Below are positions 1-15,869 of a stretch of 64,000 nt of DNA, one piece after another. The stretch lies in contig NC_068971.1 of the NCBI RefSeq assembly GCF_016808095.1, positions 12,536,501 through 12,600,500 of the forward strand, in the 5' to 3' direction. This stretch comes from Vigna angularis (taxonomy: Eukaryota > Streptophyta > Magnoliopsida > Fabales > Fabaceae). The position numbers and the translations under genes were made by a program. How positions within the stretch are numbered: position 1 is the first letter of the stretch; each line of letters starts with the position of its first letter. Under the pieces are notes generated by a model that searched no databases, was not told the DNA's origin, and saw nothing but the letters and a program-made list of their open reading frames with translations.

Positions 1-820
1 TCAATTATCTTGTGTTGAAACACCTCAACAAAATGGAGTTGTTGAGAGAAAACATCAACACATTCTCAATGTTGCTAGATCTGTAATGTTTCAATCCCAT
101 TTGCCCATAATTTTCTGGTCTTTTGTTGTTCGTTATGTTGTGCAACTCATTAATATTTTACCTTCCAAAGTTTTGGCATATTTTTCTCAATCTCAGCTGT
201 TACACAATGTTAAACCTGACATTACTTACGAGTTTTTGGCTCACTTTGCTATGCTTCAACTCTTCAAGCTCATAGAACAAAATTTCAACCTCGTGCAAGA
301 AAATGTGTTTTACTTGGTTTTAAAAAAGGAGTGAAAGGCTACCTTTTGTTAGATTTAAACTCTAGGGAAATTTTTCTATCAAGGAATATAGTATTTTATG
401 AAAACATATTTCACTTTCTTATTAGTGACAAGAACTCACCTATTGATACACAAAATTCCTTGGATTTTTTCACCAAAATCATTTCCTCTCCATCATCTCT
501 TTTCTCATAAGTTACTGATCAACCCTCTTTACCACCTACATCTCCTCCTACTATTGTTCCAGACCCTGTTATTTTTTCTTCTCAACCTGTTTATGTTGAA
601 CCTGCCACTGCTACTCTACAAAGGAAATCAACCAGGCCAAAACATAAACAATCTTATCTGCAGGACTATCATTGCAACATGTTATCTACTTCTTCTGCCA
701 CTCAGTCATCCACAGGTACCTTATATTCTATCTCTTCATATCTCTCTTATAATGCATTATCATCTCTTCATAAATCATATGTCTTTAATCTTTCCCAAGT
801 TAGTGAACCTAAAACCTATA
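1..820 (+). pseudogene. Copia retrotransposon integrase fragment, decayed
   Basis: The first bases translate to the Copia integrase motif [12 protein letters not shown], followed by an open stretch to a stop at 332-334. Homology then continues in other frames to about 800, with Ser/Thr/Pro-rich text typical of the spacer between integrase and reverse transcriptase. The element enters from left of the window, so its 5' part is not seen. Several frame changes show it is dead. No reverse transcriptase follows; a TRIM abuts it at about 821. Confidence 0.75.
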
Positions 821-1142
821 ACCAAGCTGATTTTGTGGGGTTGAATTAGGCTTCAAATCCACTTCTAACATGGTATCAGAGCCATGGTTAGAGCCTATCT
901 TAACGATATTTGTTGTTTGTTGGACATTTCTGTTTCCACCCGTTGTCAGACCGCTATCGGACCACCCATTAATTTCTAGTATCACGCACGAGATGTCTAT
1001 ACCTCGGCGTGAAGGGGGTGTGTTGGAAGTCACACATCGACTAGAGATAAAACCAATTTATAATATATAAGAGGGGTGCAAACCTCACCTTACAAGCCGA
1101 TTTTGTGGGGTTGAGTTAGACTTAAAAATCCATTTTCTAATA
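821..1142 (+). mobile_element. TRIM retrotransposon, copy A
   Basis: This is a short LTR element without coding capacity. The 5' LTR is truncated (about 821-870). It is followed directly by a primer-binding site for initiator tRNA-Met, TGGTATCAGAGCCATGG, at 871, then about 150 bp of interior ending in a purine-rich tract (GAAGGGGGTG). A 3' LTR of about 120 bp starts at 1021 with TGTTGGAAGTCACACATCGA. Related copies lie at 38826-39107 and 43902-44267. The end point is approximate. Confidence 0.75.
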
Positions 1143-2931
1143 ATGACCATCTTTTTCTTTCTTCTTAGTAAGTTGTGGACCATTTTTTTCTTCTTCACTA
1201 TTTATTTCTAAAATATTTGAAAAATGAGATTCACCATCACTAGCTCCACCATAAAATTCTAATGTTGGATCAGGTTTATGATCAAAGTAATTGATCTCTT
1301 CCTAAATTTTCTAGATAGTTATATAAGAGCACAATAATATCAATATTATCCATAATAGTATAATTCACCTTCCATATTATTCCTTGCTATGACAAAGTAC
1401 ATGTCTCCAAATTCATGATACTTTTTACAAGAACCAAACAAGTCCTTCAATAATTATCAATGGATGTAGTTCTCATTCAAATTTCCTCACACAAAAAACT
1501 CCCTCACCTATCTTAGTGTACTTCGATAGACCAACCTCATTCTTCATAAACCTTCTACCATGGTGCAACATAAAATTCAATTTAAAAGTCATTCTACAAA
1601 TATAACACAATTAAACTATAGTCCAAATGTAAACTCTCAATCAAACGTATGAATCATATATTGTAAGGGTTTCAATCTTTTATCATGCAATGATATGGAA
1701 AAGTAAAGGAAACAATTTATAAACAATGTCAATTAGCAACAATGTTCAACAAATCTACTCATCAATAAACATACAAACACATATGCATAAATATTGGTGT
1801 ATGTATATCATCAATATACATATGCACAAGTTTCATAAAATAAAAACATGCACACAACTAAATAAATACACAATTACAACATTCACAATAAAATAAAAAT
1901 ATAGTTACAACTTCCCTAAATTTGGATGCAAAATTGGAATTTATTCATGTCTCTAAACTTTGATATATTTTAGTCCCTTGATATATTTTTTCTTAATTCA
2001 ATAAACTTAAATTTTTTTTATACTTTAAACATCATTTGAGACTAAAATTTGATCTCATGTCAAACGTCATTAAACAACTCAAACCCAATATCATTTTAGA
2101 TATAAAAAAATTAACACAATTGAGTTAAAAATACTATATTTAATTATTTTTAAAGTTTAGAAATTAAATTATATAAAAATTTATAATATAAACAAATTTC
2201 AATTTCACATTAAATTATATAAACTTAACTAAAAATATATCTAACCCATATTTTAAATATAACATAAAATATTTAATGATATACAGTTCTATCACGTAAA
2301 GATTAGTGGACCAGAATAACAGGTGGATAAAGATTATTTGGGACCATATAATAAAGGTTTTGGTCAATGAAATGAAAAATATTTCGTACCACCATTTCAT
2401 AATTGGTTTTAGTGTTTTTTGATGGAGCTCGAAAAACAAAATTAGTGTTCAGCCCACAACAAAAACAGAATACGTTGCTGCAACTGCTGTGACTAATCAA
2501 GCTTTGTGACTAGGGAGATTTTGATCGATGTCAACTTCACATTGGATAAATTTGATTGATCTGAACTTGGAACAGGATGAAAGCAGATAGATTATTTGTT
2601 GACAAGTGTCTACTGCAGAATAAAAGATCAATTTTCTGACCTGCTACATTCACATTCAGAATTTTAGCATACCTACCGTAATATATATAAAGATTTTCTT
2701 TTGAAGAACAAACATAAGATTACATTTTTCCAAATAATAACGAAGCTTGAGTACCACAACCACTACACAGTAAGTTTCAACTTTTTCTAATAATGTGCTG
2801 ACACAGGATAAACTAGTATTAAAAACTTTACACTGACAATGCTTCGAAATTGTACTCTCCCTCTTCCTTATTACATTGTATATGGAAATCTTAAAGGGAA
2901 CCATAAACCTGGTAGAGCTTTGTTTCTATAA
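1143..2931. other. AT-rich intergenic sequence
   Basis: I see no gene here. The open frames are short and without recognisable similarity. The stretch from about 2640 to 2931 probably contains the 3' UTR of the saposin gene on the minus strand. Confidence 0.5.
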
Positions 2932-4629
2932 TTAAGAGTCTGAAAGAAAAGCTTGCTCGCTAGCTACTGCTGAAGATTTGCAGGCATGTATTACAGTGCA
3001 GAAATCTACATTCTCCAGGAATTTCTCAGCATTGTCAAAAACCAAGGGTCCATAATCAAAAACCAATTTCTTGCACTGCAAACAATTTGGAAGACAAATG
3101 AATAATCACATTCAAAATGGGATTAGGAAAAGTATGCTCTAGTGCACACTTTATATACAACAACACTGCAAATTCTTAGAATGCACATTAGCCTAGTTCA
3201 TGATGACATGATGTACAATGACATTATTCCTAGTTCCAGATACTATAATCACTATTCCTAGTTCAAAAAATCCTTCCCCTGGTATCTGAAGAAATAAATT
3301 TTCACACTACAATCAATTATTGATGGTGGTAAAGAAGTTGCAAGTCCATGAAAATATTATTATTATTATTATTATCATTATTATTATTGCAAGGAAATTA
3401 TTGGGTTTACATGCATGATAGTTTCTAATTTGGCCAATAGGATAAAAGTTCGAAATTGAAACTTAATATGATTGAATACAAATGGAGGAATTTGTCAGAT
3501 TTTGCTCACCGTATTTGCATACTTCTCCACTGAATTGCACAACTTCAGTAATGTCTCAATTATCTCTAGCTGACATTTTGAAATAAAAGGTTAGCAGTTT
3601 ATTCAACAAATCATAATCTAAACCAAGCAGGGGTAGTGCCAGGATCACCACATTGGAGTGGTCAAAGTAAAGATAGTAAAGGACTCTGAAATGAAAAAAG
3701 ATGGTAGAAATCTACATATTACATGTTCCTTAGAAATCTACATATTATAGATGAAAGGCTTGTAAAAACTTGAAACTATAGAAAAAGTTTGCTCATACCA
3801 GGACAGAGGAACTAAAATTTCACACCACAGTGCCACACTTCATAGCAGGAATATGAAAGTACTTACCTTAGTGTCACTATCTTTCAACTTATCCAACAGA
3901 GTTGAAACAGTTTCTTCGCAAAACCCACAGGCATCTTCTTGAACTTGCAAGGAAACATGTTCAACGAGCTGGCAGATATTGATCTCGTGGCAGAATTCTC
4001 TAGGCTTGAGTGAAGCTACTTCCGAGAGGAAAATAGGAGTATAATAGTCCACCAAATCAATGCACTGTGAATACAGAAGAAACAAATAAGTTTATAGAGA
4101 GCACAGAGAGAAACTAAAGTTGATTTTCCCAGCAATTGAGAACAACTACTCTGCTTGAAAAGATGGCCAACCTTCTGCTTGAAAGAGTGAAGCTGGCTGC
4201 ATGTGTTGTGCAGGGTATCAATGATCTCTTGATCGGTCTTGTTTTGCTTTATATATTCAAGTGCCTTGGTAGTATATTCCTCACAAAGTGAACACATATC
4301 CAGGTTTGCTTTTGGTTCTGCCATTTGAATTTAGGTCAACAAGATCATTGATGCCACACTTTCATTTAAAAGCTATATTAACAGAAAATTATTCAAAACA
4401 AAGTTCCAAAGGTTTGAAAATAATGCTTCTAATGGAAAAGGCCTTTGATAAAATCGAAGCTCATCAGTCAAACTGAGAGTAAGAAAGCCAAGAATGAAAT
4501 TAGTGAACCAGAAGTACCAGTGTTTGCAGTATAAATTTTCATTTGATCAAGGTTGGCCACTTCTCTTGCATCACAAGCCCAAGCAGCACCCAATACAACA
4601 AGAAACAAGAGTCCCATCCTTCCTTCCAT
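2932..4629 (-). CDS. saposin B domain protein (prosaposin-like), five coding exons
   Basis: Exons on the minus strand: 4629-4518, 4317-4172, 4064-3867, 3569-3510 and 3075-2932. All have GT-AG borders and join in frame to 219 residues. The protein starts MEGRMGLLFLVVLGAAWA, a clear signal peptide. Two saposin B domains follow, each with six cysteines: the first opens at CSLCEEY (about residue 50), the second at CGFCEE. Saposin B domains are small helical, disulphide-linked folds that bind lipids. Plant two-domain saposin-like proteins of this size are secretory or vacuolar with largely unknown substrates. A likely 5' UTR intron ends just before the ATG. The ATG at 4629 is chosen because it gives the signal peptide. 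Intron 4 contains an ATT trinucleotide repeat (about 3355-3388). I see no defects. Confidence 0.92.
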
Positions 4630-5291
4630 GATTCCTATAGCAAAAGAATTATTTTTAAATCACAAAGGTATGATATTTCAAATATTTATGAAACGAAATA
4701 AGAACTGACTGAAGGGCATATCAAAATATAATACCATTGACACTTGCAAAAATACATATCATATTGGGGTTTAGCACAAAATTACACACACAGAAGCAGA
4801 AAAAGGCACATCAAGAGTTCAGACCAAAAACCTTCTGTGTGTGAAACTCTTAAATCACCGAATGTAGTTCAGAAGTTACATAGACAACACAATTCTTAAT
4901 TAAGTAGGTATAATCAAACCAACAAAACATGCAATTCAGTTCATCCTCCCCCCCATAAAAGAAATATCCCAATTGAGAATACTTTGACGGCAATGATAAG
5001 CCATAAAACCAATGATCAAAACATAAAAAGAACCAAAAAACAAACATTCTGGCTGCATCATGTTGTCATCCAACACAGTAATGGAAAACTGAAGCAGTAG
5101 CAATTAACTTGACAACAGACAATAGTTAATGCATCATATGATATAGAAAAGAAAATACTAACGGGGGAAATGAAAAATTTTGAGGATTAGTCATTAATGG
5201 GTGGTAACTAACGGGAAAAAAGATTACTACTTTTTAGAGTGGTTTCCTTAGAAGCAAAGAGCAAGCAAGGAATGAGGAGAAGAAAGGTTAC

Positions 5292-5400
5292 CTTATATTT
5301 GAAAACAAGTGAATGGAAATAAAATGGTAGTGATTCCTTGAAGGAACTTGGAGTGTCGTGTTGGTTGGTGCATCAATGAATGGTTGATTAGTTTGCTATC
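5292..5400 (-). other. probable 5' UTR exon of the saposin gene
   Basis: On the minus strand a splice donor (AAG|GTAACC) lies at 5291. A matching acceptor (TTTGCTATAG) sits a few bases upstream of the saposin start codon. This suggests a leader exon ending at 5292 and a leader intron of about 650 bp. The transcription start is a guess. Confidence 0.4.
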
Positions 5401-8579
<3,179 letters not shown>

Positions 8580-8588
8580 TAAAAAAAA

Positions 8589-8803
8589 GGGTTAAATATG
8601 TTATTAGTCCCTCAACTATCAAGCAATTTTATTTTTCGTCTCTATTTCAAACTTTGTACGATTTGATCCCTCTTCTTAAGGAAACCATAATTTTTGGTCC
8701 TCCAAAACAAACGGCGTTAAAATTCAGGTGAGGTGGCTAACGTATAGGCACGTGGGATGACATTTATCCTTTCTAACATTTGCCACGTGTGTTTACATTT
8801 AAA
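8589..8803 (+). repeat. left terminal inverted repeat of the MULE
   Basis: It pairs with 14066-14280. It contains two intact CACGTG G-box hexamers at 8749-8754 and 8784-8789, upstream of the GRF gene. Both are altered in the right repeat. Confidence 0.92.
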
Positions 8804-9083
8804 TGCAAAGTGAGAACTTTGCTTTATTAGGTTAATCGGTAAAGTTTGGTTCACTGTGTGGTCTGAAGGTTGAAGAGCAAAGACGAGCACATCATTTCAG
8901 CTGGAAAGAAGGTTGAAGGTGAATCGCAAAAGGTTGGATTTTCATCTTCTTCAACATTGGTGTAGTTGGTCACGTAAGTTCATTTTCCTCTTTCGTTTCG
9001 TGTGAATGGATGGATTTGGGATATAGGGTTTTTGTTGGGAGTGGTCGAACTTGATTTAGTTTGGAAATTACTGTTGAAGGGAA

Positions 9084-9600
9084 ATGGAAGCTGACAAAGG
9101 AGGAAATGGTTGCACGCGAAGGAGTATTGGTTCTAGAATGTCCCAAACATATGGATCATCCTCTCACTTAGCTTCAAAAAATTGTGGTTGTGGGGAAAAA
9201 TTGTTGTTGTTGAAGGCAACTACATTGAAGAACAAATGGAGACTATTTTATAAATGTAGAAATTGGGCAGTAAGTGAGAAAATGTTTTACTTATTGTGAT
9301 GAAGTTTGTATTCATGATTTGTAATTTCTTTTGCAGAGTAATTCAAGTTGTAACTACTTTGAATGAGTTGATGAAGGAGACTCTAAAATTGAAGGAAGCT
9401 TACAAAGGAGGAGTGAAGAAGTTGAAGTCTGTATTGAAAATGTTGTGTTGGATCTAAGGAAGAAGAAGGACAAGTTGAAGAGGAAATTAGAGCAAGAGAG
9501 AAAAAAGTTCAAAATGATGTTGGTCTTGTTTGTATTGTCATTATGGGCATTAACCGTGATGTTTTGTATTATGTTTGTACTGAAGATAAATTGTAATTAG
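9084..9600 (+). pseudogene. GRF-type zinc-finger, coiled-coil, single-membrane-span protein of the MULE (one internal stop)
   Basis: Exon 1 is 9084-9269 and exon 2 is 9337-9600, with GT-AG borders. The frame is about 150 codons with one in-frame TGA at 9364-9366. Residues around 32-70 fit the zf-GRF pattern: CGCG, then F.KC, then CNYFE followed by the stop. The stop sits where this finger normally has its conserved Trp, so it looks like TGG to TGA. Downstream is a Lys/Glu-rich coiled coil (KKKDKLKRKLEQERKK) and one hydrophobic segment (MMLVLFVLSLWALTVMFCIM), ending LKINCN. GRF fingers in other proteins bind single-stranded nucleic acid; a role for this MULE-borne version is not known to me. 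It converges on the transposase gene 838 bp away. Confidence 0.78.
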
Positions 9601-10438
9601 ATTGGTAATGTTGTGTTGTGGATGTACTTTGAAGTTTTAAATTCAATAAAATGTGGACAACATATGTGATTACTTTGTGTTATGTGCATTTCTGTTATGT
9701 GATTATAGTTGTTATTTTAAATCAAAGAGTTTGACAGCATATCCATAGTTCACAACCTAATGTAAGTCTTTCAATGATGCATAGTTTATAAAAATCAGTT
9801 ACACCCAAAATCTCAACCAGTAAAAGCATTATATTGTTATGCGTAATTTGGACATGTGAATGAAGTCTTCATTTCAAGTATAAAGAATGACCAAATATCA
9901 TTCGATGTGGATGGTTTATATAAGTTGGAACAATCTATTATACTGAACCTGATAAGCACAAAAAAAATGTGACAACAGAAAGCACCAGTATTGAACCTGA
10001 TAAGGTTTTTCACTTATAACATCAATCTTCCAAGATTATTGAACCTGAAAACATACATCAAAAATAGAAACTCTGTCTATTATGAGATTCCAACCCCCTA
10101 ATGCTTTGAAAATAACTACTCCAACAAGTAATTTAAAGCACAATGACTGAAATGGACAGTGAAGAGTAAAATGTCATCCGAGTACAGAGCATTGCATTCA
10201 ACAAAAAGAAGTGGTCTCGGAGAATTGCATTGAACAGATTATAGTGGTCCCAGAGCACTATAAATAACACAAGAATTCAGTCAACAATAACAAGTGGTCC
10301 CCGAGTACTTTAATTAACATTGGATGTGCTACACTATATGACAAACAAGTTGTCTAAAAAATACTGTGCCCACTACAAATGGTCTCCCTAAGTAGGTCCC
10401 AATCAGTACATTATAGCATTAAAAAAAGTGTGTGGAAA
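9601..10438. other. spacer between the two convergent MULE genes
   Basis: It is noncoding and must hold the 3' ends of both transcripts. Around 10200-10400 a short motif resembling AGTGGTCCC.GAG recurs three to four times. I see no further gene. Confidence 0.5.
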
Positions 10439-13400
10439 TCAATTACAACTCGCTTGAGACCCTAGAAATTGTGCAGCCAATCTTGAGGATGTTCTTCTTT
10501 CCCCTTCACGCATATGTGCAGCCCCTCTAAGTTGTGATGTTGATGCAACCCCTGCATCTGTGCCTGCTCCCATTCGTGATGTTGTTTGACCTTGTGAGGT
10601 TGATGCAGATGGTTCACCAGCCGCTGCAGTTCTTCTTGCAGATCCTTCCCTTCCAGTTGATGCATATCCTCCCCTTCCACCTGATGCAATTCTTCTTGCA
10701 AATGCTCTCCTTCTAGTTGATATAGATTCTCCCATTGCAGCTGATGCAAATGTTGTTGCAGATGTGCCTCTTGTGTCCTGTGAAAGGATTAAGGTAGTTA
10801 GATTTGACATACTTATAAATAAATGAACTTGTAAATAACATGTTCAGGAGGAAGTACCTTGCTTTTCTGCCCCTTTTTACAACTTCTTACATTGTGTCCA
10901 TATGCATTACAACTGCTACACTTCATACCAATATTTTTCTTGGACAACTTTGAATGGCTGACATATTCATCTGCTTCTCTTCTTCTTAACTTTTTAGGTC
11001 TCCCAGGAAGTGTTTTATAAGTGGGTGGTAGTAGTGGGGCAGTGTCGGATGTAGGCCAAAGTTGTTGTCCATTGATTGGAATTATTTCAGGTGCATAACA
11101 AGTTTGATAAGCATGTTTCTTGTAATATGGATGAACGTAATCTTCTAGGTTTTCTAATTTATAATGTATGGCAGCAACAGCATGTCTACAAGGTATTCCT
11201 ACCAAATTTCAAAAGTAACAACTACAACTATGATTACTTATATCAACTATAAACTTGTCCATTGTAAAGCCATGAGTAACTTCAAATTTAGCACCCCCTG
11301 CCCAAACTGGAAGCCAATTCTCACTCCTTTCAACTTCCCTATCAAGTCTTTTTCTTGGTTTAGGCATAACATCACCAGGTTATGTGATAACTTTTTCTCT
11401 AAGTGTTGCAAACCTACTCATAATATATGACCTAATCCATTCCATCATAGTAATTATAGGTTTGTCTCTTGCCAGCAAAATTGTACCATTAAATGACTCA
11501 GAAAAATTATTGATCAACACATCACATCTAGGATAAGCACTAAATGCATGTTTACACCAAGATTTAGTTGGAATTGTCATTAACCAATTATAAGCATCAC
11601 AATTCGCAGTCTTCAACTCACCCATTTTTTTTCCCAGTCCTGAAAGTATGCTGCCTTGGCAACCCCCATCATAAGGTCTCTAATGAGTAGTCCTCCACCA
11701 ACTTTCTTCTTATAGTTGTTGTACAAATGCCTTAAACACAGTCTGTGCTCCACCCCATTCAAAATCTCATCAAATACTGCCATTAATCCTTGCCAACAAA
11801 TGCCAACAGCCTTTAATAAAGTAACTTAACATTTTGAATAAAAGAGGGAATGAAAAAACATATTGATGTATAAAGTAACTTAACATTACCTTTTGCTGAT
11901 CCGAAATAAAGATCCATCGTTGAGAATCTAATCCCCCAATATCACCCAGCAGCAGGCTTAAAAATCACCTCCATGTCTCTTTGCATTCATTTTCAACCAC
12001 AGCAAAAGCTAGTGGGAAATATTGGTCATTAGGGTCTCTTGCCACTGCCACTAACAACTGACCTCCATATGTTGTCTTCAAATGACAACCATCTACCCCA
12101 ATGAATGGCCTGCAACTTCCTAAGAACCCCTCTTTACAGCCCTCTAAACACATGTAAAATGACCCAAACCGTGGTGGCAAAGTGGGTTGGGGTTGATTGA
12201 CCTTAATCTTGAATGTTCCAGCCTTTACTCTTAGCAACTCAGCCACATAATCATACAAACGTCCATATTATCGTTCTCCATCACCCACTAAAGAATCCAT
12301 AGCAATTTGCTTTGCTCTTCCTGCTTTCTAAGGAGTAATTCCAACACTAAAGGACTTTTTGATTTCATCTATGATTTGGTTTACTGTCATGCCTCCCACA
12401 TTTACAAATCTGTCTACCAATACTTGTGCAATCCATTGCACACTTGCACTTTTGTTACCAAAAACCCTTCCACACTTGTGACGTCCAACGAGAGTTTTCA
12501 CTCTAAAAATTTTCCTACCTCCTACCTTGCTAGCCGTAATTACAAAACCACATCCCTTTTTACAAACTGCCCTCCCTTTCTTCAAATCATTCTTAACAAA
12601 CTTCACTTCTTTGCCATTTAAAACGCTATGCTCCTGTAGGGCACTTTTAAAATCTTTCAATGACTTAAACTCCATCCCCAATGTAAATTTGAAGCTCTTG
12701 GTCATATCATCTGCTCTATACTTTGGAAACTTCCTCCTATTCTCACTAATAGCCTCATCACTATCCACATTTGAAGACAACTCATCTGTATTGTAATCTT
12801 CATTTATCTCATGCTCATGGTGTCCAACATCTTCGTTAATCATAAATGACCCCTCACCACCACCGTTTCTTCTCCTCACAGTTTTCTTCCTCTTTTTCAT
12901 TCTACTTCACCTCTTTAAAACATGATTAATATTTCTTCTTTCTTCCTCCACCCTCTCATCCTCCACCCTCTCATCCTCCATCCCAAACCCATCATCATCA
13001 TTTTCCATTCTTTCCTCTTCACTATCATCCACATTTTCCACCACTTCTTCCTCAACCACATTGCCCTCTTCCTCTTCCTCATCAACATAAGTCTCTTCCT
13101 CACCCCTCTATACATATTTGCCCTCAACATTCCCCTCTTCCTCTTCGTAATCCATTAGGACATCTTCTACTTCCACATTCCCCTCCACCCCACCAACATA
13201 ACCATCTTCTTTATCCATTGCATCATCTTCTTCATCCTCATAAGCATGTGCTTCACCAACATAACCAACTTCTTCATCCACAATAGCATCTTCTTCAACA
13301 ACATATGCATGTATATCATCCACAATAACCTCTTCTTCCTCACGCATATTTACCTCTTCTTCCATAATTACCTCTTCCTCCGTCTCCTGTATGTGTACTG

Positions 13401-13749
13401 CCTCTTCACCAAAACTCAGAAACTTAACTTCATCTGGCTGACTAGGTTGTACATGTTGGACATAGATTTCAACCTCATCATTATTTGCCTCTGCATAGTT
13501 AGCCAAGAACAGTGCTTCCCTGTCATCACTGAGTATTCTCAGGTTGTTCATCGCCTTTTGTTTTGCCCCCTTCCACCATAGCTTGAACTCTGCATCATAC
13601 TTGAATTCTCTAACATATCCCACTGCTTCAAAGTAAGACCACCTGTCCGGATCAATTCCTTTTATAACATGTATTTCTCCTCCCACATATTTTATTCCCT
13701 TATTCTTCATGAACTTCCCCATGTAATGCAGAGAAACATCAAAAACCAT
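10439..13749 (-). pseudogene. MURA-type MULE transposase with six in-frame stops
   Basis: Reading from 13749 down, in order: an N-terminal domain (MVFDVSLHYMGKF, ending KLWWKG) typical of plant MULE transposases; a long Glu/Asp-rich linker; a basic MuDR DNA-binding region (about 12850-12400); a catalytic domain with FIGVDGCHLK and FISDQQK; a SWIM zinc finger (CSCYFW, GIPCRHA) near 11220; a zinc knuckle (KCSSCNAYGHNVRSC) near 10900; and a Ser/Thr/Gly-rich tail ending at 10439. Introns are likely at about 11822-11889 and 10770-10845. Stops in the main frame lie at 13108, 12907, 12328, 12268, 11965 and 11380. At 11965 the frame reads ETWR-stop-FL, where the family has Trp. Decay is by point substitution rather than large deletion. 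Confidence 0.88.
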
Positions 13750-14065
13750 TGCTAATCCTACATTGTAAAATGAAAATTTTACTCACACAATGCACAACAA
13801 GCAATGGAGTCACAGTAAACGAAAACGAAAAGAACAAAATTACCTTCTTCGAATCGCCTTTCTTACACACACAATGCAAACAAACACTGGAGCAACAACA
13901 ATCGTCAAACCAAATTGATGGAACCACAACCCTAATCGTGACTTAGGTTCAAGATAAAACAAAGTTATCAACCCCAATTTTGATTCGCATAACAAGATCC
14001 CAATACTTAGTAAGTATATAAACCCTTATCTCCGTCATCTGATTTAATCACTTATCAATTTCAAT

Positions 14066-14280
14066 TTAAAATGTAAACACATGTGGCAAATGTTAGAAAG
14101 GATACATGTCATCACACATGCCTATACGTTAGTCACCTCACTTGAATTTTAACGTCGTTTGTTTTAGAGGACCAAAAGTTATGGTTTCGTTAAGGAGAGG
14201 GATCAAATCGTACAAAATTTAAAATAGAGACGAAAAATAAAATCGCTTAATAGTTTAGGGACTAATAACATATTTAACCC
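14066..14280 (-). repeat. right terminal inverted repeat of the MULE
   Basis: It is the inverted partner of 8589-8803 and lies upstream of the transposase gene. The two G-box hexamers of the left repeat read CACATG-type here. Confidence 0.92.
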
Positions 14281-14289
14281 TAAAAAAAT

Positions 14290-14818
14290 ATTCAAACAAT
14301 ATGAAGTAAAAATAAGTAATTAAAAGTTAAAATGAGAAGTTTCTCTTATATACAGAGATTATTTTCTTATTACATTTAGCTACTAGTTTTTACTTTAATA
14401 ATTTTTTGATTTAAAAATATATTATTTAATGAATATCATACCTTAAAAATTAATTCACAATTATAAAAAAATGGACGAATGAATTTAATGTACTTTAAAT
14501 TACAAAAATATTTTTAATCATATTTTTTGTTATTTTGACTTCAATTATTTTCTAAATTAAAACAAAAAAAGTGAAAATAGAATAATTTTATTTAACTTTT
14601 ATATGTGATATTTTATTTGATAAAATACTAAATGACTTGATGATGATCAATAAATGAATGCAAAAATTTTAAAATCATTAAAGTATTATTCTTCCCCTGC
14701 TATATATTTATATATATATATATATATATCTAATAATTAAAAATATATTTTAAAAATTGAGCATACAAAATCAATTATGCAGTAAATGCCACAATCACTG
14801 TCACAATATTGTCCACTT

Positions 14819-14909
<91 letters not shown>

Positions 14910-15233
14910 TCAAAACTTATTGAACTTCGTTTATAATTTAATTGGTTTTGCTACATATTCCTCTAAGAAGATATTAATTTATTTTTTTTAACTTTTATGT
15001 CGTATTAACGTCTATTAAATATAAATTCTAATTTAAATAAATATTATAATTTACCCTCAAAGTAAATGAAAAAAGCATGTTCATCACAAAGTAAAAGAAA
15101 AAGAAAAAAAAAACTTAAATAAATAAAAATAACTAAAATAAGTGACAATAATTCTAAAAAAAAAAATATTTAATGTTTAACTATTTTAACCATTATAGCT
15201 ATATTCCTCACTAAAGTATTTCAACTAAAATAT
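14290..15233. other. AT-rich spacer with a (TA)n repeat
   Basis: I see no gene. A TA run of about 80 bp lies at 14826-14907 and a shorter one at about 14708-14730. Confidence 0.6.
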
Positions 15234-15475
15234 GGTTTAATACCCAATTTTGTCTCCAGTTTGATTGGCAAATATCAATTTAGTCTCTCGTTAGAAAAGT
15301 GTTTGAAATAGGTTCTTACTGTAAATTTATGAGTCAAATTAGTCCCTTCCGTTAAATATAACCAAACAGAGTTAATGGGATGATGATGTGGCAGTACTTA
15401 GTGGTTACGTGTGAAAATATAATTGTTTGTGTGCAAGGTTACGTGTTGGATAATTAGAGAAGAAAGGGTTTCATT
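15234..15475 (+). repeat. left terminal inverted repeat of the Pack-MULE
   Basis: It is the inverted partner of 17120-17352; both share GGTTACGTGTGAAAATATAA. Confidence 0.88.
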
Positions 15476-15548
15476 AAGAAATTGGGTTTTTTAAAATCAA
15501 TTTCTCCATTCTCAGTCAAGATAGCAACTCATATTCAACCATCGTCAT

Positions 15549-15869
15549 TGTTGGGAAAATCTCACAATACACACTCAAATATTTTCCTGAAATTGAGTCT
15601 TTATTATTCATTATAATTGAAGGGCTTTAAATAGCCATAACACTTACAATATTACGAGGAATAAAAATAAAATATCAACTATCTTAAAAATAAAATATGC
15701 TTAATCTATCATAAAATAATATTGTACCTAGATAAACCGAAAATCATAACTACTTATCCCTATTTTATCTCTATCAAATCAAACTAAATATTACTATACC
15801 CAGAAACTAATAAAATAATATTTAAACAAAATTATTAATAAAACCCTAAAATTTAAGTTTATCCCAACA
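15549..15869. mobile_element. solo LTR inside the Pack-MULE
   Basis: It is 321 bp and begins TGTTGGGA and ends TCCCAACA, an 8-bp terminal inverted repeat of LTR type. Flanks are gtcat (15544-15548) and gccat (15870-15874), a 5-bp duplication with one transition. No internal region or second LTR is present, so it is a product of LTR-LTR recombination. It inserted after the Pack-MULE had captured its cargo. Confidence 0.8.

Larger units (their letters stand above)
8589..14280 (-). mobile_element. Mutator-like element (MULE) with long terminal inverted repeats
   Basis: The element is 5.69 kb. Its ends GGGTTAAATATG and CATATTTAACCC begin inverted repeats of about 215 bp that align almost throughout (8589-8803 and 14066-14280). 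The flanking 9-mers are t(a)8 at 8580-8588 and t(a)7t at 14281-14289. This is a 9-bp target duplication with one mismatch, as expected for Mutator. It contains two genes pointing toward each other: a GRF zinc-finger protein (plus) and a MURA-type transposase (minus). Both carry stops, so it is no longer autonomous. Confidence 0.93.

Noticed and set aside
12527..13581. Plus-strand frames of 78-111 codons across the transposase
   Set aside because: Antisense of the Glu/Asp-rich linker and DNA-binding region of the MULE transposase.
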